Source: Saprospiraceae bacterium (GTDB taxonomy: Bacteria > Bacteroidota > Bacteroidia > Chitinophagales > Saprospiraceae). From it: a stretch of DNA of 64,000 nucleotides. The position numbers and the translations under genes were made by a program. The stretch is taken from positions 62,001 to 126,000 of the forward strand of contig JABAQQ010000036.1 of assembly GCA_019187225.1 (NCBI GenBank), in the 5' to 3' direction. The notes beneath the pieces are model-generated. The model was given only the letters and a program-made list of their open reading frames with translations, did not search any database and was not told the origin of the DNA. Each line of letters opens with the position of its first letter. Position 1 is the stretch's first letter. Shown here piece by piece: positions 61,052 to 64,000 of the stretch.

Positions 61052-64000
61052 CTACTGTTCGCCATATCGCCCGTCCGCCCGGTACGGCAGGCGTTCCACG
61101 CTCGCCGCTTCCAGCGTCACAAACCCGAAGTCCGAGGTCAGCCGCCCGCGGATACGGTACACGCCGCGCCCGCGAAAGGGCGTTTTTTTCAACTGGTCGG
61201 GGAAATGCACGGTGTCGAAAAACACACCTTCGCGGTCGAGCCAGGTGCCGAATTGCATGAGTTCGCCTTTGACGGTGCGCGTGTCTTTGCGGCAGACGTA
61301 GTAGCCGGTCATGGTGACGAGTTGATGCACATGATCGTTCATTTCGCGCGCCAACAGGCCGGGATGTTCCCGTTGAGCCGCGTCTTCGAGCAGATCGAAG
61401 GGTGAACACAGCGGAAAGCCGAGTAGCTCCAGTTCGTCGAACGCCTGGTCAAAGGGGCCGTCTTCGAGCGCGGGCATGCGAAAGGTGTCGGTTTCATCGG
61501 CGAACAACAGGTTGGCGCCCAAGCCGCTTTCGGGCGTGAGCACGCGGCTTTTTTCCCACAACAATTCGCTCTTTTTCAGACCGGTAAAACGAAATGCGCC
61601 GATGCGGATGAGAATATCCAACTGCGTCGGCGCAATGTGCACCCGCCGCACAAAGTCTTCCAGCGATTTGAACGCGCCAAACTCCATCCGCTGCCGTTCG
61701 ATGTCAAGGATGACCTGCGACTCCAACCCGCGCACGTGGATCAGGCCGAGGAAAATGTCCGCACCCTCGATGCGCGTCAGGTTGCGACTGCGGTTGACGC
61801 AGGGGGCGTGGATGGCCGCGCCCGCCATCCGCGCTTCGTGTACGTAAAACTCCGTGCTGTAAAACCCGCCGAAATTGTTGATCACCGCCACCATGAACTC
61901 CAGCGGGAAATACGTTTTCAGGTACAGGCTCTGGAACGACTCCACGGCAAAACTCGCCGAATGCGCCTTGCAGAACGAATAACCGCCAAAACTCTCGATC
62001 TGCCGCCACACTTCCCGTGCCAGGTCGCCGGGATAACGCCGCGCGGCGCAATTGTCGAAGTATTTCTGCCGCAGGCGGGCAAATGCCTCCGAAGAGCGCT
62101 TTTTGCCGGTCATCATACGCCGCATGACGTCGGCTTCGTCGAGGCCCAGCCCGGCGAAATGATGCAGGATTTTCATCACATCCTCCTGGTACACCATTAC
62201 CCCGAAGGTTTCGGCGAGGTGTTCCTTAAAAACCGGGTGCAGGTACTCGAAGCCATTGGGCTGGTGAAAACGCTGGATGTAGGCGCGCATCATGCCGGAC
62301 TTGGCCACACCTGGCCGGATGATGCTGCTGGCCGCTACGAGGTGTACATAATTATCGCAGCGCAGTTTGCGCAGCAATCCGCGCATGGCAGGGCTTTCAA
62401 TGTAAAAACAACCCATGCAGCGGCTGCTGCGCAACTGGGCGCGCACGCGCTCGTCGGTTTTCAACCGCTCTACTTCATGCACGTTCAAGGCTTTACCCTG
62501 ATTTTCACGCACGATGTCCACACAGTCTTTGATGTGCCCCAAACCGCGCTGGCTCAACACGTCGAATTTGTGAAAACCCCATTCTTCCGCCGCGTACATA
62601 TCAAAGTGAGTAATGGGAAACCCTTTGGGCATCATCTGCAAAGCGGTGGTCTCGCTGAGCGGTTTTTCGGAGATAATGATACCTCCGGCGTGGATAGACA
62701 AATAATTGGGAAAATCTACCAGCATTTTACCGTAACGAAGGATGTGTTGCGCCCAGGGATGAAGACCGTCAGTAGCAGTGGCAGTGGCAGTGGCAGTGGC
62801 AGGCGGCGGGGGTTGATCATTGGTTGGTGCTCGTGGGCCGTCTACCGTTGACCGTCCACCGTCCACCGTTTCTTCCCCTTTGCGGCCGCTCCATTCCCAG
62901 GTACCGGGCGTGGTGGTCTGCCAGTACTCAACGATGGCGTCAATGTCTGATTTGGTAAGGCCGAACACCTTGCCGAGTTCGCGGATGACGGCGGCGTGCT
63001 GGAACGTGCTGTACGTGGCGAGCAGGGCCGTGTGTTCGCGGCCATAGCGTTTGAAAATATAGTCGGTCACGTCGTCGCGTTCGTCCCAGGAGAAGTCAAT
63101 GTCGAAATCGGGCGGCGATGTGCGCTGGGGATTGATGAAGCGCTCGAAGTAGAGGTCGAGTTCGAGCGGTTCCACGTCGGTGATGTAAAGGCAGTAGGCC
63201 ACAATGGAGTTGGCGCCGCTACCGCGCCCGACGTGGTGATAACCGGCCGATTCGGCATAGCGCACGATGTCCCAGGTGAGCAGAAAATAGGCGGCAAAGT
63301 CCAGTTCGGCGATCACTTTCAGTTCCTTGCGCACGCGCTCCTGCGCGCGGCGGTGGTTCGGGCCGTAGCGGCGCTGGCAGCCGCTTTCGGCGAGTTTGGT
63401 GAGCAGGTTAAGGTCACCTTCCTTTGTACCCATGAAGGTTCGGCGGTTGAGTTGCAGGCCGGTCTCGAAGCGGATGGAGCAGGCGTCGAGGACGCGGCGG
63501 GTGTTCTGCACGACCTTCGGGTAGATTTTAAATGGTTCCAGCAATTCGTTTTCGGGCAGGAATTTTTCATCCGGTTGAGCCATCGGTACGCCGTCAAGTT
63601 TGGTCACGAGGGTATTGGCGTCCATGGCGCGCAGCAGTTTGTGGAGCCGGTAGCCTTCGGTATCGGGGAAAGTGACCGGCTGCCACACGACCAGTCGTTC
63701 GGGGTAGCGCCGCCAGGTGGAAGAATAGAGTTTGCCTGCCTCAGCGGGGCGGATGCCGATGAATTCATGGGGGGCGAGCATGTCGAAGGGTTTCACTTCG
63801 CGATCGTACACGATAAATACGTCGTTCATCGGCGGGGGCACGGCGGGCAGGGGTTTGCCGGCTAAGGAGTGTTCGGTGAGCAGGGCGCAGAGCGCCGCCC
63901 AGCCGGCGTTGTTGCGGGCGATGCCCGTAAACAGGAAGCGGTGTTCCGCGTCGCGGAATTCGATGCCCAGCACGGGTTTGATGCCTTTTTCCCGACAAAT
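61052..64000 (-). CDS. dnaE: DNA polymerase III alpha subunit (DnaE, second copy type), N-terminus outside window
   Basis: 983 visible residues; the frame runs off the right edge. PHP-domain remnants (GIKPVLGIEFRD), a conserved glycine loop (GYHHVGRGSGANSIVAYCL) and the catalytic acids PPDFDIDF near residue 300 are present. LSIHAGGIIISE, then SSIIRPGVAKSGMM, KTYFPLEFMVAVINN and a short OB-like tail fit DnaE. Next to dinB, this suggests a dnaE2-type translesion polymerase rather than the replicative one. Between residues about 375-410 repeats (62775-62802, 62838-62871) insert GRSTVDGPRAP and PPPPATATATATATDG. Confidence 0.9.
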   Translation of the reverse strand: MCREKGIKPVLGIEFRDAEHRFLFTGIARNNAGWAALCALLTEHSLAGKPLPAVPPPMNDVFIVYDREVKPFDMLAPHEFIGIRPAEAGKLYSSTWRRYPERLVVWQPVTFPDTEGYRLHKLLRAMDANTLVTKLDGVPMAQPDEKFLPENELLEPFKIYPKVVQNTRRVLDACSIRFETGLQLNRRTFMGTKEGDLNLLTKLAESGCQRRYGPNHRRAQERVRKELKVIAELDFAAYFLLTWDIVRYAESAGYHHVGRGSGANSIVAYCLYITDVEPLELDLYFERFINPQRTSPPDFDIDFSWDERDDVTDYIFKRYGREHTALLATYSTFQHAAVIRELGKVFGLTKSDIDAIVEYWQTTTPGTWEWSGRKGEETVDGGRSTVDGPRAPTNDQPPPPATATATATATDGLHPWAQHILRYGKMLVDFPNYLSIHAGGIIISEKPLSETTALQMMPKGFPITHFDMYAAEEWGFHKFDVLSQRGLGHIKDCVDIVRENQGKALNVHEVERLKTDERVRAQLRSSRCMGCFYIESPAMRGLLRKLRCDNYVHLVAASSIIRPGVAKSGMMRAYIQRFHQPNGFEYLHPVFKEHLAETFGVMVYQEDVMKILHHFAGLGLDEADVMRRMMTGKKRSSEAFARLRQKYFDNCAARRYPGDLAREVWRQIESFGGYSFCKAHSASFAVESFQSLYLKTYFPLEFMVAVINNFGGFYSTEFYVHEARMAGAAIHAPCVNRSRNLTRIEGADIFLGLIHVRGLESQVILDIERQRMEFGAFKSLEDFVRRVHIAPTQLDILIRIGAFRFTGLKKSELLWEKSRVLTPESGLGANLLFADETDTFRMPALEDGPFDQAFDELELLGFPLCSPFDLLEDAAQREHPGLLAREMNDHVHQLVTMTGYYVCRKDTRTVKGELMQFGTWLDREGVFFDTVHFPDQLKKTPFRGRGVYRIRGRLTSDFGFVTLEAASVERLPYRADGRYGEQ
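62775..62871. repeat. Hexamer and heptamer repeats inside dnaE
   Basis: (GGCAGT)n at 62775-62802 encodes a Thr-Ala run; ACGGTGG-type heptads at 62838-62871 encode TVDGGRSTVDG. Both keep the frame. Confidence 0.85.

Noticed and set aside
62996-63865. 289-residue frame antisense to dnaE, and similar frames antisense to dinB and recF
   Set aside because: They shadow conserved polymerase or repair genes, with no family features or start context.
1-64000. tRNA, rRNA, riboswitch or integrase genes
   Set aside because: None recognised by eye on either strand; a covariance-model search would be decisive.

Overview
The window comes from a member of the Bacteroidota, most like the Saprospiria (Saprospiraceae/Haliscomenobacter type). 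The grounds are secreted proteins with type IX secretion (T9SS) type A and type B C-terminal signals, a hybrid two-component regulator with a propeller sensor and AraC output, TAnnTTTG promoter elements, a GldM-like domain, and a coding style with few Shine-Dalgarno sites. No rRNA, tRNA, phage, integrase or CRISPR array was seen. Placement below phylum is inference.

Layout. 1-2.2 kb: the end of a 2-oxoacid:ferredoxin oxidoreductase beta subunit, then a tight three-gene operon (Ric iron-sulfur repair protein, CopD-like membrane protein, DGC zinc-binding protein). 2.2-6.4 kb: a PD-(D/E)XK Rpn-type protein, an ABC exporter, an outer-membrane barrel and ferritin. 6.4-12.9 kb: T9SS cargo, including a pappalysin-like M43 metalloprotease gene broken by three lesions. 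13.1-21.3 kb: dnaK and ordinary single genes (glucosaminidase, EEP phosphatase, an orphan PaaD, DUF5995, YheT-type hydrolase).

21.6-33.5 kb is the most unusual part. A 1377-residue hybrid sensor kinase with an AraC output domain is followed by four secreted or lipoprotein genes. Each is preceded by a copy of a conserved leader carrying two TGCAAC boxes exactly 21 bp apart, the phasing expected for an AraC-type protein. The last 227 bp of the regulator plus its downstream leader (323 bp in all) are repeated exactly 2.9 kb further on, and a decayed third trace lies between. The region looks like a regulator-linked cassette array built by recombination.

33.6-41.7 kb: an RND tripartite efflux operon (TetR, TolC-like, adaptor, small membrane protein, RND pump). 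It is interrupted by a RAYT-type Y1 transposase with its REP palindrome arrays, and the pump gene carries one frameshift. TetR and TolC share an identical 15-bp putative operator. 42-49 kb: a propeller-type LytS kinase with a LytTR regulator, then small secreted proteins. 48.9-54.8 kb: kynA, ribD, a GIN-domain protein, a DUF1573 protein, recF and an OmpA-family protein. 54.9-57.5 kb: a BlaR1/BlaI pair with two matching operators; BlaR1 seems to carry a GldM-like sensor domain. 57.5-64 kb: a lipoprotein, a YgiD-type dioxygenase, and a probable mutagenic repair cassette of dinB and a second DnaE, cut by the window end.

A second theme is a set of short tandem repeats, mostly 7-bp units beginning GG, scattered between genes and also inserted in frame into conserved proteins (ABC exporter, RND pump, hybrid kinase, RecF, DnaE).
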